A stretch of 64,000 nt of DNA from Cycas panzhihuaensis (GCA_023213395.1 CM041465.1:24621741-24685740); one strand, 5' to 3'; shown: positions 11,191 to 23,290, counted from the stretch's first letter. Notes: generated by a model from the letters alone, not told the origin. Numbers and translations are program-made.

Positions 11191-12714
11191 TCGTAGTTGT
11201 ACGTTGCTACTGGGTAAGCTGTATGGTGCTATGATTTGATTACTGGACATGTAGAAGCATGGTGTCAAGTAGAGTTGGTGCAGTCCTATTCCTAGTTGCG
11301 TTGGATGTTTGAGAAGAGATTTGAAGGTGAATTAACCTTGAGGATGTTGCAGATACCCTATTCAAATCCTTATGGTCTCATTTAAAGGTGCCTTATGTTA
11401 TTCCTTTATTCCTCTTACTCTATTGTCTTTATAGTGTTGTACTATTATTCCTTTGCATGCCCATACCTATTTTACTATTCTTGCATCATTACAAAAACCT
11501 AAAGATTATTATAGAACATCAGTATGTTATGTTGACAGCCACTTTATCTTAAATGGTTGTATTTAGCCAATCAAACTTGAGGCATTTTGGCTATTAACTG
11601 TAGCACTCAATCACCCTTTGTTGCCCTTCTCCTCTGTTTGCTTAAGAAACCCAACGTATTTATTAAATACCTTAATGAAATGCTTATAAGTTTGTTCCCT
11701 TTATGTGATTCACCCTTCGTGATTTGTGTTGTGGTACTACGAATAAAGTACACAGTTTGCTAGTTTAGAGTGCAGTCGACACACACTACAATAGTCTTGT
11801 GTTTAGTGTTTTTACCATTGTGTATATACAATACAATCACGTGTTTGATGTTTTTATTATTGTGTATACATAGTATATCTATGCATTTGATATTGTCACC
11901 ATTGTATATACATAGTGTAGTCACACATTTGATGTTTTCACTATTGTGTATATACAGTGCAGCCATGCATTTGATGTCTTTGATGTTGTATACATAGTGG
12001 GTACAAATAGTCATGTGTTTTGACATCATAGTAGTCTCTGTCATTACGTCTTATATGGTGCTTCATCTTTACATTGTATCCCTGGCGACTTCACAGTCAT
12101 TTTGTCTTTATGGTATACACTCAGGCTTATGATATAGTCAATGGCAAGGTGTAGTTAGGGTATTTACGGGATTCCCTTTATAAAGTCAAATAGTTCACAT
12201 TTCTATAGTTGAATGGTGTGCCTTTATTAATATGGATGGTGCATATTATGGTATTTTTCTGTTGTATCATTAACTGCATGAGTCATGAGTTATGGATATA
12301 TCTTTTTTACTATTGTGGGTTATATTAATTAACAGTTATGGATAAGTAAAGTTTGTTGCAATAATGGTTTCCCATCAGTAGTTATATTAAGGATATTATA
12401 GTGATTTGTTGTCATTTGTTATATTGAGCAACAAAGTTAAAGTATATTATGGGAAGATTTTTTTTTTTTTTAATGGTTGTTGGTATGTAAGACTATATCT
12501 GCATGACTAGAAGGACATCTAATGATTGCATTAGTTGAAGAGTGTATTATATTATGTATTTTACAACCAAACTTAAGATTATTTACTTCAAGTGTTTTGA
12601 GTTCTAAAGTTATTTGGATTAATTGATCTTGAGTTGTGCTTTTAAGTCTACTATTCAAGAGAGGTAACTTGGTATCAATTGTATTTCTGAGCTATTTTTC
12701 CATTTTCTTTAATC
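11191..12714 (+). other. Element B leader
   Basis: About 1.5 kb between primer site and gag with no supported frame. Its middle is the minisatellite described separately. The last 250 bp are AT-rich with a T run at 12460. Confidence 0.6.
11800..12020. repeat. Minisatellite of about 42 bp in the leader of element B
   Basis: Roughly five degenerate copies of a unit containing catttgatgttttc..attgtgtatatac. The period is about 42 bp, a multiple of three, which is why open frames appear on both strands; these are artefacts of the repeat. Confidence 0.8.
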
Positions 12715-13500
12715 ATGGAGAAGCTTGCACTGTTAATTATGTTTAATGGGAATAATTTTAATAAGTGGAAAACACACATGGAGCTTGTTTTAAAGGTAAA
12801 CCAGTTATGAGGAATCACTAAGTCACCATTATTAATCTTTCCTTTGGATGAAAAAGATCATGTATATGTTGAAGAAAGATAGTTTATAGCTGTTGGCTTA
12901 CTTAAGTTATCTTTGGCCCCTGATCAAAGAGCTTTAGTACACAATCTTGAAACCCCATACGAAATTTGGACTAATTTATGTGAGACTTTTGAGAAAAGGA
13001 AGAGTAATCATTGTGTTTCCCTCATGATGGGATTATTGAGTGCAAAAGTAGAAGATAAAAATAACATTAGTGCCTTCTTGAATAAGATTACTAATTTGAG
13101 AAATAGATTAGATGAGCTAAAGACAAACTCAATAGATGATGCTTTACTATTTTCTATTATTATGTCCAAGTTACCAGCTATATTTGCCATCTTTCAAACT
13201 ATTTATGGTGGTGATGAAGCCATGGAAGATGAATCTTTTGAGTCGGTGAAAAATATGATCTTAGCTGAAGATGCCAAATTGAAGCATCATGGGATGCTCG
13301 ATGGATCTATTTCAAATTAGTCCTTGATAATGAAGACACGAAAGAAGGATATAATCCATGAAAGTAAGTCTACATAGAAGATTAGTGAGACCTCTCATGA
13401 AAAGAAGAAGTTCATGGGTAGGTGCAATTACTGCAAGAAAGATGGTCACAGGGAAAGAAACTGTTAGATTAAGAAATAGGATAAGCATAAGGTAAGCCAA
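12715..13500 (+). pseudogene. Element B Gag, broken
   Basis: Begins at ATG 12715 with LIMFNGNNFNKWKTHMELVL, the copia Gag opening. After two stops it stays open at 12913-13317 for 135 residues, including NLCETFEKRKSNH and a long helical UBN2 region. Around 13420-13460 a CCHC knuckle is visible (CNYCKKDGHRERNC), with all four metal ligands kept. It would have formed the particle and bound the element RNA. Confidence 0.85.
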
Positions 13501-13519
13501 GATGAGAAAGAAAGAGTGT

Positions 13520-13920
13520 TGCAACACATTATATTCAGGCCTCAACAATGTCATCTAAAAAGAAATACTATTAGATCCTACATTCAGGTGCTAAAAAACA
13601 CATCACCTATCAGAAGCATATTTTTGATGCCTTAGATACATGTTCAATTGATGCTAATATGATTCTTGGAGATGCCAGTGTTTTGCCTATAGAAGGTACT
13701 GGAACCATTTCACTTATAGGTGGAAATTTTGATGATGTTTATTACATGCCTTAAATGAAGATAAATCTTCTCTCGGCCTAGGAAATTTACAAGTAAGGTA
13801 TGAAAATAGAGCTCTATAATGATAAATGTCTAGTTAGAGATCTAAGGAAAAACTACTCTATTGTTGCTACTAGGAATGTACAGGATAACTTTTGGGTGTT
13901 TGAGTCTGTTAAAACCTAGT
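13520..13920 (+). pseudogene. Element B aspartic protease, broken
   Basis: The active-site phrase reads ILHSGAKKHIT near 13573-13605; copia elements have D-S-G-A there, so the catalytic Asp is His in this copy. Downstream GTGTISLIGGNFDDVYYMP is the normal second half. Stops occur at W/Q-type positions. Confidence 0.75.
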
Positions 13921-13954
13921 AGGATTCTTATATTTTCATTGCCAGTGTTGATGA

Positions 13955-14890
13955 TGTCAGCAAGTTGTGGCATGAAAGATTAGGTCATCTTAACTATGGG
14001 AGCATCAACTTAATGAATTGATTAAAAATGGTAATTGGTTTGCCTCATATTCAATGTTCAAAGGGTGCTTATGAGGGATGTATATATGGAAAACATCATT
14101 GTTATCCTTTTTCTAAAGATAATTCTTGGAGGGAAAAAGAGAAATTAGGACTTATCCATACAAATTTGATGGGTCCATTATCTAATCCTTCTATTTCTAG
14201 AGCTCACTATATGCTTATGTTTGTGGATGATTACAGTAGAAAAACCTGGGTTTTCTTTTCAAAGAATAAGTCTGACGTATTTGATAGATTTTGTGAATGG
14301 AAAACTTGTGTTGAAAATGAATGTGGTGTGAAGATTAAGATTTTAAGAAGTGATAATGGAAAGGAGTATGATAACAATGCCTTTCATTAGCTTTATCTTG
14401 CCAATGGTATTAAGTGGGAATTTATTGTCCCATATACCCCATATCAAAATGGTGTAGCAGAAAGAAAAATTTGTATTATAATAGAAACAGTAAGGTGCAT
14501 GGTTCATGGTAAGAGTTTTCCTCCCAAGTTTTGGTTAGAAGCTATGGTGACAATAGTTCATATCTTGAATAGGGTACCTACTTCAGCTATTTGTGGCATT
14601 ACCCCTGAAGAATGTTGGACCAGTCAGAAACCTTCCGTTAACTAATTTAAGATATTTAGGTGCATTGCCTATGCATACATCCTAGACAAAAATTAGAAGA
14701 AATTGGATCGTAAGAGTTTAAAGTGTATTTATGTTGGATACTCTTTAGAGAGTAAGGCTTATAGACTTTAGGATCTGCAAGGGGAGAAATTTTTGATTAG
14801 TTGGGATATTAAGTTTGATGAGTCACTGACATATCATATTGACAAATCATTTAAAGATACATTTAACCCTCCACTTCTACTTTTTTGAGT
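13955..14890 (+). pseudogene. Element B GAG-pre-integrase and integrase core, broken
   Basis: LWHERLGHLNYGS opens the pre-integrase zinc region. The core has MFVDDYSRKTWVFF near 14215, the second acidic position in ILRSDNGKEYDN near 14340 and the Glu region in PYTPYQNGVAERK near 14430-14470, so the D,D,E triad is present apart from one nearby stop. It lies in a different frame from Gag, so at least one frameshift precedes it. The conserved tail (CIYVGYSLESKAYRL) follows to about 14770. Confidence 0.85.
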
Positions 14891-15219
14891 CATGATTCAG
14901 TAGATTTATAAGTATATGAGCATGTTCCGTAGATTGATTCCAAAGCAGGACTTAGTGGAAGTTATGTAGAGGATCTGTTACATGTTGAAACATGGTCTAC
15001 AACCCATGTTCCATTATAGGCAAGGAGAACTATTAAATATTCTAGTATGACAGTTGAAAATTTAGAAGATGGTCAAAGAACAAGGAGTCAACATGCTAGT
15101 CAGGCCTTAAGGATGAACACCAATGATTCCAGTAACTTTATTTTGTTTAAAGAAGTGAAGGAAGGTTTGTGATGGAAAGTTGTAATGGAGGGAGAATTTT
15201 ATTCTCTTATTAAGAATAT

Positions 15220-16240
15220 ACATGGGATTTAGTTCTGCTTCCTCCCTCAAAGAACTTGGTTGACTATAAGTGGGCCTACAAGGTAAAGTATCACTTCAAT
15301 GGTGAAGTAGACAAATATAAAGTTAGACTTATAGCTTAGGGTTTTAAATAGAAAGAAGGAATTGATTATGAAGAGACTTTTGCACTGGTCTCTAAGATTT
15401 TAACAGTTTGATTGATTCTTACTTTAGCAGCTACATTTGGTTGGGAGTTACATCAAATGGACATAAAGCCTACATTTCTTCATGGAGACTTGAAAGAGGA
15501 TATCTACATGGCTTAACCTCTAGGTTTCATGAAGAAAGGATAAGAGCATTTAGTGTGCCACTTGAAGAAATTCCTTTATGGCCTAAAACAAGCACCACAT
15601 GCTTGGTATAAGAAAATTGATGCTAGATTAAAGAAAGATCGTTTTGTGACAATAGATTTTGAACCAAGTCTTTATATTAGAAAGAGAGCATCTTTAATAG
15701 TCCTTATTATTTTATATGTGGATGACCTTATTATTACAAGAAATTATAGCAGGACTATTATAGATACAAAGGACATTTTGGGTCATAACTTTGATATGAT
15801 AGATCTTAGTCCTCTTCATCACTTCTTAGGCATCGAGATTAGGTAGATGAAAGATTACATCATGATGTGGTAGACAAGGTATGCTTAATCCCTAATTGAG
15901 AGATTCAGGATGAAGGATTTCAAACCTGCTAGGACACCATGTGTGAAAGACACATAACTTCTAAAGAACATGAATAAACTAATTGTAGATGGGATATTAT
16001 ATCAGCAATTAGTAGGGAGTTTGATTTATCTAACTCATACTAGACCTAATATTGCCTATGTTGTTGGATTAGTGTCTTGTTTCGTGCAAAATCCCCAAGA
16101 GCCACATTTGAGTGTAGTAAAGAGGATTTTGAAGTATGTTAAGGATACGCTTAATCTAGGTCTTGAATGCCTTCATGGTGGCAAGGCAAAATTGTATGGG
16201 TATATAGATGATGATTGGGGTAGAGATACTGAAGACTGAA
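15220..16240 (+). pseudogene. Element B reverse transcriptase, broken
   Basis: Shows YKWAYKVKYHFNGE, then ATFGWELHQMDIKPTFLHGD with the first catalytic Asp, KKFLYGLKQAPHAWYKKID, and the catalytic LYVDDLIITRN near 15715, all in order. Stops are TAG/TAA at positions where copia relatives have Gln (for example before GFK, before PLGF and after GIEIR). Confidence 0.9.
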
Positions 16241-16625
16241 AATCAACTGCAGGGTATATTTTTAGCATTAGAAATATGTTTGTCTCTTGGCAATCTGTAA
16301 AGTAATCTACCATGGCCTTGTCTTCTAGAGAAGTAGAGTATCAAAGTTTAAGTGTTGGTGTGAGGGAAGTTGTATGGTTGCAGGGACTTTTGGAGATACT
16401 TGGAATATCATCTAGCACTCCTGTTATCAATAGTGATAATCAAAGTGCTATCCAACTTTCAAAGAATCCAGAGTTTCACACATGTATGAAGCACCTCAAA
16501 AGATAGCACCATTATATCAGTGAGTTAATTAGATTGGGAAAGATGTAGATTGAATATTATCCAAGTGAGGAGCAACTTGCCGACGTGTTCACCAAGGCTC
16601 TTACTAAAGATTGATTTTTAAAGAT
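16241..16625 (+). pseudogene. Element B RNase H, broken
   Basis: STAGYIFSI, then STMALSSREVEYQSLSVG with the catalytic Glu, INSDNQSAIQLSKNP with an Asp, and ADVFTKALTKD near the end. The first catalytic Asp lies in the preceding YIDDDW at about 16205. Three stops interrupt it. Confidence 0.87.
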
Positions 16626-16715
16626 TCGTGTAAATTTGGGACTTAGTCTTAAAGGGGAATCTACCTTCTGAGGAAAAGGTTAGACACTTCATAATTTTGA
16701 AGACCAATATTTACA

Positions 16716-16726
16716 TTAAGAGGGGA
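16716..16726 (+). promoter_or_regulatory. Element B polypurine tract
   Basis: TTAAGAGGGGA lies directly before the 3' LTR start TGTTAAAATATC. Confidence 0.8.
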
Positions 16727-16993
16727 TGTTAAAATATCACCCGACAAATGTAAATGTAATTTAATATTGTGTACAAATCTTTTTTATTATTTGTTTAGGC
16801 TAACAGATGTAAAGGATATTTAATATTTTTGGTCTTATGGATCTATATATACCTGAAGACCATTTGTACTCTTATGCTTTTTGGATCCAATATAATCAAT
16901 ATTTTGAGGTGGGTTTACCCACTTAATCTCCTTGCATACTTATTTTTGTGATTGGTGTATACAGATTCGATCTAGTGTACTCTGATTTTAACA
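16727..16993 (+). repeat. Element B 3' LTR
   Basis: 267 bp, TGTTAAAATATC..TTTTAACA, same length as the 5' LTR but with many transitions. Confidence 0.92.
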
Positions 16994-17000
16994 AGAATAA

Positions 17001-17474
17001 TGTTGTCTTTCATAATGTTCTTTTTATAATATAACTTTAGGTTAGTATATTATTAATTAATTATATGGTTCATTGAAATGGACAACTACTCATTTCAATG
17101 GACCTTTATCTTTCTTAATAGATTTTCTTCTTAGATTTTATGAAGTTGTTCATGATTATTCAAGTTGGTAGGTTAGGTTGACAAGGTCCTACTGGTGAAG
17201 GAGGCTACACATCATGAGAGAGGATGAGATCCTCGTTTAAAACTAGTGTATTATTTATTTTATTATAATATTATTTACATATTTTAGGAGGTGTTTTTTA
17301 ATCCCCACTAGGGGGTGTTCCACTTTTCAAACATGGCATATCTATGTTTACTTATTTATAGATCTATAGTATAATTTTGCTACTATTAACTATTTAAATA
17401 TTTCCATATTTATATATTTATTATAAAAATGAATATTAATACCTATAAATATTAATTTAACCCTCTCTCTAACA
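17001..17474 (+). repeat. Element C 5' LTR
   Basis: About 474 bp, TGTTGTCT..CTAACA, bounded on the right by a primer site. The left edge is inferred from the TG two bases after the element B target duplication; with no 3' LTR there is no second copy to confirm it. It has the same hairpin and GGAGGTG..TTCCACTT layout as the LTRs of element D. Confidence 0.7.
17071..17100. repeat. Perfect 10-bp inverted repeat in the element C LTR
   Basis: CATTGAAATG and CATTTCAATG separated by 10 bases. A weaker form occurs at the equivalent place in both LTRs of element D (about 20531-20560 and 27688-27717). It could form an RNA hairpin if transcribed. Confidence 0.8.
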
Positions 17475-17486
17475 TGGCATCAGAGG
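17475..17486 (+). promoter_or_regulatory. Element C primer-binding site
   Basis: TGGCATCAGAGG, two mismatches from the Met-tRNA complement. Confidence 0.75.
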
Positions 17487-19390
17487 AAGGATTTTAAATA
17501 ATCTTTTGAAGCAGGGAATTTTGGAGTGTTTTAGAGAAACTAAGAATATATATATATATACATATATAATTTTCAATTCTACCATTTCAAAAAGATAATA
17601 GTGATAAAGAAACTTATTTATTAATTTAAAAAAAGAGGATTCTCTACAACTTTCTATATGTAGATGAAGATAGAGAAAATCCCTATTCATCCAAGCTTTA
17701 TCAAACCCTAGCCATTAACTCACATACAAAGAGTATTCAGCCTACAGAAAAGGAGGAGTTTAACCAAATGAAAACTATAACTAGTAAAGTCCCAGTGATG
17801 AAGGAGATGCCATAGCTAAAAGAACACAAATAATAGAGACACTTGTGGAGACATCCTTAAAAATTTCATGCTAAAGAAATTGTAGCCCTCTATTTGAATG
17901 ATAAAAATTAAAAGCCCTAGAAGACTGAAGAAAGAGATGCCCACATACATACAGAATCCCATAGAGCACGATGTAGAGATCCTATGGACATACAAAATCC
18001 CATAGAGAATGACATGAAGACACTCGCATATTGTAAATTCTCAAATGCCATGAACACATCACGTAGAGAAGGAGAAGATGACATAAATCGAACTAGCAAT
18101 TAACCCTCGCTTATACCTTAATTTTTTCTCTCTCTAAAGAAGTAGAATTTATTTTACAGGAGATTTGCCTAACTGTTCCATTGATGCTACAACCCTCTAT
18201 TTTGTAAATGCCATAAAAGCTAGAGATAGAGAATCCCATAAAGACACATAAAAGAACTTCTCGTAACCTTCATAGACATAGATGTTATGAACACTAGAGA
18301 TGAAGAGACGGAGAATGTGAAGTAAAAGATGATATAGATCAAACCTTAATCTACTAAATACCTACAAATCCTAAAACATTTAGGAAAATGAGACGAAACC
18401 CTAAATTTTAGGGTTTATAAATTTATAGATATGAAGTCTTAAATCATGTGTATTCTTTTTCCAAATACGAAAAGAATTAAATTTTCTTAATTTACTTTTA
18501 GGTCTGTAACCCTTATTTTTTTATTTTTTATTTTTTTTAATATTTTAAAATACATTAAATTAAATTGGAATTTTAGTTTGAGTTTGCCAGCCCCCTTCCC
18601 ATTAGCCCCTGAGTCATGTTAGCCTCCCATATGACCTTAGTCCAAACCTGAAAGGGGATTAACCCCTATTTCATCCTATTTTTATTTTCTTATTTTATAA
18701 AAAAAGGGTACGTGTACCTTTTTGTTAATAACTTTAGCATACAGAGTCCAAATTCAATTCTAAAAGAAGCAACAAATCCCTAATTTATATATAGACACTC
18801 TCACTGGTCACTCAAACTAATTGGGTGCCGTTTTGACCTATAAAATCTTATTCAAAGTCAACCTTTTTATCATAACCAAGTAAGTCAAGATACATGATTT
18901 TATTTCAAATTTTTATTTATAATATTTCATGATTATTGCCTTAATTCAATATACATTAAATTATTTAATAAATTTATTATTTAACTATATCATTTTTACA
19001 TAATTATTAATTATTTTAAATACTTATTAAATTCACAATAAAATCACTACAATTTGATTCAAATGATATTATAAACATGAAAATTTTTATGTTTGATTTG
19101 ATTTCTCAAGTGAATGTTTAAATTTTACATCTAATAATCATTTTCTTATGTGTGAAAGGTCTTATTTACTTAAGTTATTTGCAAAAATTACTATATTCAT
19201 ACTTACTTTGTAATTAATTTGTTTTTTAATTGTTTTACAAATACTTATGAATATCTACTTACATTTAATAAAGATTCTCTTTAATTTTTAAAATGTAACT
19301 GTTGTGAGTTTTTTTATTAATGTGGCTTAATACTTATATTTTTCACCTTATCATTTCATTCTTATCCCATTTTACTAAAGAGGATCTCTA
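17487..19390 (+). other. Element C leader, no gene recognised
   Basis: About 1.9 kb. It contains a TA-rich run near 17550, several imperfect repeats of a catagag..gaagatg phrase between 17930 and 18340, and AT-rich sequence to 19390. No conserved frame. Confidence 0.55.
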
Positions 19391-19399
19391 GTTATAGGT

Positions 19400-20411
19400 T
19401 TTATACCCATAATGGAACTCATGCTAAGGACAACCTCTTGTGCACTATTTCTAGTGTTAAACAACTCAAATCATGCCAACTAGAAATCATGCGTATCCCA
19501 TCATCTAAAACAATAAAAGACATGGTAATATGTTACAAAGAGAATTTAAAAAACCTATAAACACTAAATCAAAAGTCTATATGGTTTATTTGATGAATTA
19601 TGATGGAGCCCTAGGCACCATCTTAACCTCTCACTCACTAGACATTAGTAGGCAATTCTTTAAATCAGATGATCTTGCCACTGCCTAGAATTCTCTTAAA
19701 GAAAAACATAATAAGGTTGACACACAAAAGTTAGTTATCCTTGAACAATATATATACAATTTAAATTATAAAGACTTTTCTAAAGTTGAAGACTTCTTAT
19801 AAAAACTTTAACTTATTAACAAAGACCTAGGAAATTACATTAGATCTTCAAGAAAAGAAGGTGATAAAGTTGAAATTATCACTCATGCTAAAGATGCTGA
19901 TATAGTTGTCTATCTAGTAATTAATAAACTTCCTAAACATTTCAATCTTTTTAAAGCTACTAGGTAGCAGGGTAGATGCCTACTAATAACCTTTAATCAG
20001 TTAATAAATTAACTAATTGAACATCAAATGATGTTAATTTGGACTAGAAAACTACAAGACCCTTCACAAGTACATTTTTCTAAATCAAAACCATTAAGCA
20101 AGTTTAAACATCAAAATAATCATAATAGTAATCTTAATCTTTAAAAACCTCATAAAGGTTATCCTTCTTCAAATAATTCTCATCATAATACTAAGTATTC
20201 TTGACTACTAAAAAACTAGAATACCTCTAAATACTCATTCCAAAAATAAAACACTATCAACTCTAATCCTAATCAAAATGTTAATTATGCTTATTGCCAC
20301 AAAAAGAGGCACACCATTGATATTTATAGGAATAAAATTACCTCTGCAACTAGGAAACCATTCCCTAACTGCTACTACATCTACCTTTCTGGCCCTAACT
20401 ACTAAGCCACC
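19400..20411 (+). pseudogene. Element C Gag, zinc knuckle and start of protease, broken
   Basis: Aligns by reading with element D Gag: a block ending in a GALGTIL-like phrase near 19605, LAT..SLKEKHNKVDTQKL near 19680-19730 and VEDFL near 19785. The knuckle near 20280-20325 reads YAYCHKKRHTIDIYRN: first and last Cys of the CCHC are Tyr, so it could not hold zinc. The protein is cut at 20411 by element D. Confidence 0.78.
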
Positions 20412-20843
20412 TGTTAGAAGTATTAATGTTAGTTTTATGTTATTATTTGAGTCACATGTGTAATTTTTAATTTAAGTGATTCTAAAGTTAAATGTTTATA
20501 TGTTAAAGTTTAATATTATGTGGAAGGTCGTTGAAATGCACAACCGCATATTTCAATGAAGCTTTCTTGTTATTTATATTTTTCCTAGATTTAAGGAAAT
20601 AGTTCCTAGATTCTAGGAGGCTGTCCAGAAGCCTATTACAAGGTTGGTTTTCCTTTTATAGGTACTTTACATCATGGTATTGTATAGCATTTATTCTTAA
20701 TATAATTTAGCTTTTAGGAGGTGGTTTTTCTTCCTTAGAAGGGGTTTTCCACCTATCAACCCTGTGTACATGTGCATTATCTCTTTCTCTTGTATCTCTC
20801 ATGTTCCTGTGATGTTATGACTTTGTACATGTGCCTATTCTCA
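20412..20843 (+). repeat. Element D 5' LTR
   Basis: 432 bp, TGTTAGAAGTATT..CTATTCTCA. It contains the TTGAAATG..ATTTCAA hairpin and an AGGAGGTGG..CCACCT inverted repeat near 20715-20755. Confidence 0.93.
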
Positions 20844-20845
20844 CA

Positions 20846-20857
20846 TGGTATCAGAGC
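20846..20857 (+). promoter_or_regulatory. Element D primer-binding site
   Basis: TGGTATCAGAGC, exact Met-tRNA complement, two bases after the LTR. Confidence 0.93.
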
Positions 20858-20986
20858 CATCAATACAGTGTTTGAATAAGTGACAAAAGAATGTTAGAGA
20901 GTACTAGTACATGGAGTTCACTAGAACTAGATCAGATATGACAAAATATAAAATTGATCCATGGGTGGCCCCACTCTATATTCTTA

Positions 20987-21320
20987 TTTGCTAGTGATAT
21001 CTAGCACATAATGTGGATTTGACATTTTGTAGCAATTTATAACTTGAAGTTTGGATCATAATCCACATGCGTGTCACCAAGGCGTATCAAAAGTCAACCA
21101 TTCTTCTCAAAAACCTATTTCTGGAGGACAGGTTCTAAAGCAGGGTCAAGAGTATCTCCAATGTCTTCAAAAAATACAGGGTTTCCTTTACATATGATGC
21201 TTTCCTAAGTTCTTAGAAGATTTGGATTTGAAGTCCCCAGATGCTCCATTCACAAACTTCAATGGAGAAAGCACCATAATATGAGATGCATGCAGCACAT
21301 ATGAAAACATCACCCACAAG
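20987..21320 (-). pseudogene. Dynein heavy chain gene fragment captured by element D
   Basis: On the minus strand, from 21320 down: LVGDVFICAACISYYGAF, then EVCEWSIWGL, then NPNLLRT (stop) ES, then EDIGDTLDPALEPVLQK (stop) VFEKNG (stop) LLIRLGDTHVDYDPNFKL and, after a one-base shift, NPHYVLDITSK. These are consecutive blocks of the dynein heavy chain motor around AAA5 (the GD..YYG strand, the W-N-I-x-G-L block, F-L-R-T-L-E, the GETLDPxLEP block, LIRLGD and NPHY). Two stretches of roughly 35 and 50 residues that separate the first blocks in normal dyneins are absent, and no intron is seen, which suggests a spliced and deleted copy. Three stops and a frameshift show it is dead. It lies antisense to element D, between primer site and gag. 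Confidence 0.88.
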
Positions 21321-21835
21321 CATCCCTTGTCATACCATTTAACTGTCGTAGTTTGGTTTCCAACCTTTCCCATAGCATTCTTCAAGGCTAATTATAAGCT
21401 GAGAAGCCATGTGCAGTAGCCATATTTTGATCTTCATGAGTTTCATGCTTTGTTTTGAGTCTTCCACCTGATTTCCTGTTTGCTTCTTTTTATTCTGGAG
21501 AAAACCAACGAGCAAAAGGAAAGTATACAGATGATGACGTGTTCTCCAACGTGGCATTTGCAGAGGACCAGAGCCATCGACTCTACCCTCAAACTTGTTA
21601 CAAATGATCAGGTTTGAGGCCAAGCTGTGATGAATCTATCCTCAACACCAGATATAAGAAGAGATTCATCATTAGAAAAGATTAAACTCACTGCCATGGA
21701 AGGAATCACCACAGAAGAGGCAACGATCGATCCTTGAGCACTTGAACATCACTGCCAGGAAGACACAAGGCCCAGACCTACAATGAAAATAGAAGTGCCA
21801 CCTTAATGCAATCGAACCAGGTAGGGTTTCTACCC
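21321..21835. other. GC-richer block next to the dynein fragment, unidentified
   Basis: Clearly richer in G and C than the rest of the leader, like the dynein fragment beside it, and so probably part of the same captured DNA. A minus-strand frame at 21339-21623 (94 residues) overlaps it; a segment reading LKNAMGKVGNQTTTVKWYDK just upstream of the dynein block may be the preceding dynein sequence, but the match is weak. I do not recognise the rest. Confidence 0.45.
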
Positions 21836-21987
21836 TATTTCCCCTCCACGGACCTCAATCACTTTTTCATTTTATTTTTCTTTTACAAAATTAATAAACC
21901 TATCAGGTCCGCAGGTTTGTTTTTTAGTTTTTCAATTTAAAATCATAAACATTAACATTGATAAGTTTAACATAAGCTTTCCCATAT

Positions 21988-22120
21988 GACACTAATAAAT
22001 CAACATTAAACCCCCCTTATTACATTAATAAATCAACATTAAACCCCCCTTATCACATTAATAAATCAACATTAAACCCCCATTACATTAATAAATCAAC
22101 ATTACCTACTCCCCACCCCC
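21988..22120. repeat. 33-bp C-rich tandem repeat
   Basis: Four copies of a unit with ataaatcaacattaaacccc, starting at 21995, 22028, 22061 and 22091 (periods 33, 33, 30). Confidence 0.88.
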
Positions 22121-23290
22121 GCCCTTATTATACTTTAAGTTAAACTTAACATCCCTTATTAAACTCCCCTTACTATAATGTAATATATTTATTACATTTA
22201 CCTTTTTTTAATTATATTACTTATTACATTAACCCCCCCTTACAATACACATCTTGAAGATTAAGACTAGTACTATACCTAGTTTATGCAAATAGTTCAT
22301 TTCTATTTGCCCTTAACATTAATGGCCTTCCTATTTTACCTTTAAGAAAATAATTTTTATCTTCATAAGTGTATAGGAACCATAAAAATTAATCAAACTT
22401 TTAGTTGATAATTAACATAGTTGATCATGATTCCATGAACTTCTAATGAAGAGCATTTTTTTTTTTAATATTAAAATTAATCCCTCAAATTACACTTGAT
22501 TTATAACTTAACATTAGCCCCCCCCCATTACAACAATTTAATGTTGACACTAACTCCCCTTATTACATCCTAATGTTAACCTTAAATCCCCTCTCTCAAA
22601 GATATGTATTCATTTTAATTAAACACTCAATCTTTTGAAATAACCAAATTATTCTTTCCTTCTCCTTCTTTGAATTTATGGCCTTCAATTCATCCCCTCT
22701 CTCTCAATGATATGATCTTATTAAAGAGTGAGGCTAACTATGTCTTATTATCCTATTAGAGTTATGGACTTACTACTTACTATTATCCTTTTTCTAGTTC
22801 ACATTTAAATTATACCATGATAGATATCCTAATAGCTTTTAATTGAGCCTCATTTCATTTAGTAAAATTTATCTAGTACATACTTTAAAAAGTCATCTTG
22901 AGTGAGAAACTTTTTCTGTTCTCTAAAGGAGAACCATTTAAAACTTTATTTAAAATTTTATTTTTGTCATTATACATATAACTAAAGGGTAATTAGACTG
23001 CTTAACACCTTTATTATTATTTTCAATAACTGAATAAGTAACTTATTTTTTAAATATATTTCTTTAATAATAAAGGGGACTATTAATATTTTCATAAAAG
23101 GGGAACATTTAATTCTTTTTAGGGGAAGGGTATCTAAATATATAACTATGTTTTTTCAGTTTCTTAAACATGTCTGTGGAATGTTAACATGATTACTCTG
23201 ATGTTTGGTAAATATGTTATGTGAACTTTTTTTTTATCTACACTTATTCATCAAGATTTTTCAAAATCTTCTGACTTATATTCATTTTTT
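22121..23290 (+). other. Element D leader, AT-rich part
   Basis: About 1.2 kb with further C runs (for example near 22230 and 22520) but no conserved frame before gag. Confidence 0.55.

Larger units (their letters stand above)
10912..16993 (+). mobile_element. Element B: full-length Ty1/copia retrotransposon
   Basis: 6082 bp with two 267-bp LTRs (10912-11178 and 16727-16993), an exact Met-tRNA primer site, and Gag, protease, integrase, reverse transcriptase and RNase H in copia order. Target duplication AAAAT (10907-10911) and AGAAT (16994-16998) differs by one base. Pol is inactivated by in-frame stops and about two frameshifts. Confidence 0.93.

Noticed and set aside
11760-12044. Overlapping open frames on both strands with 14-residue repeats
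   Set aside because: Artefact of the 42-bp minisatellite in the leader of element B.
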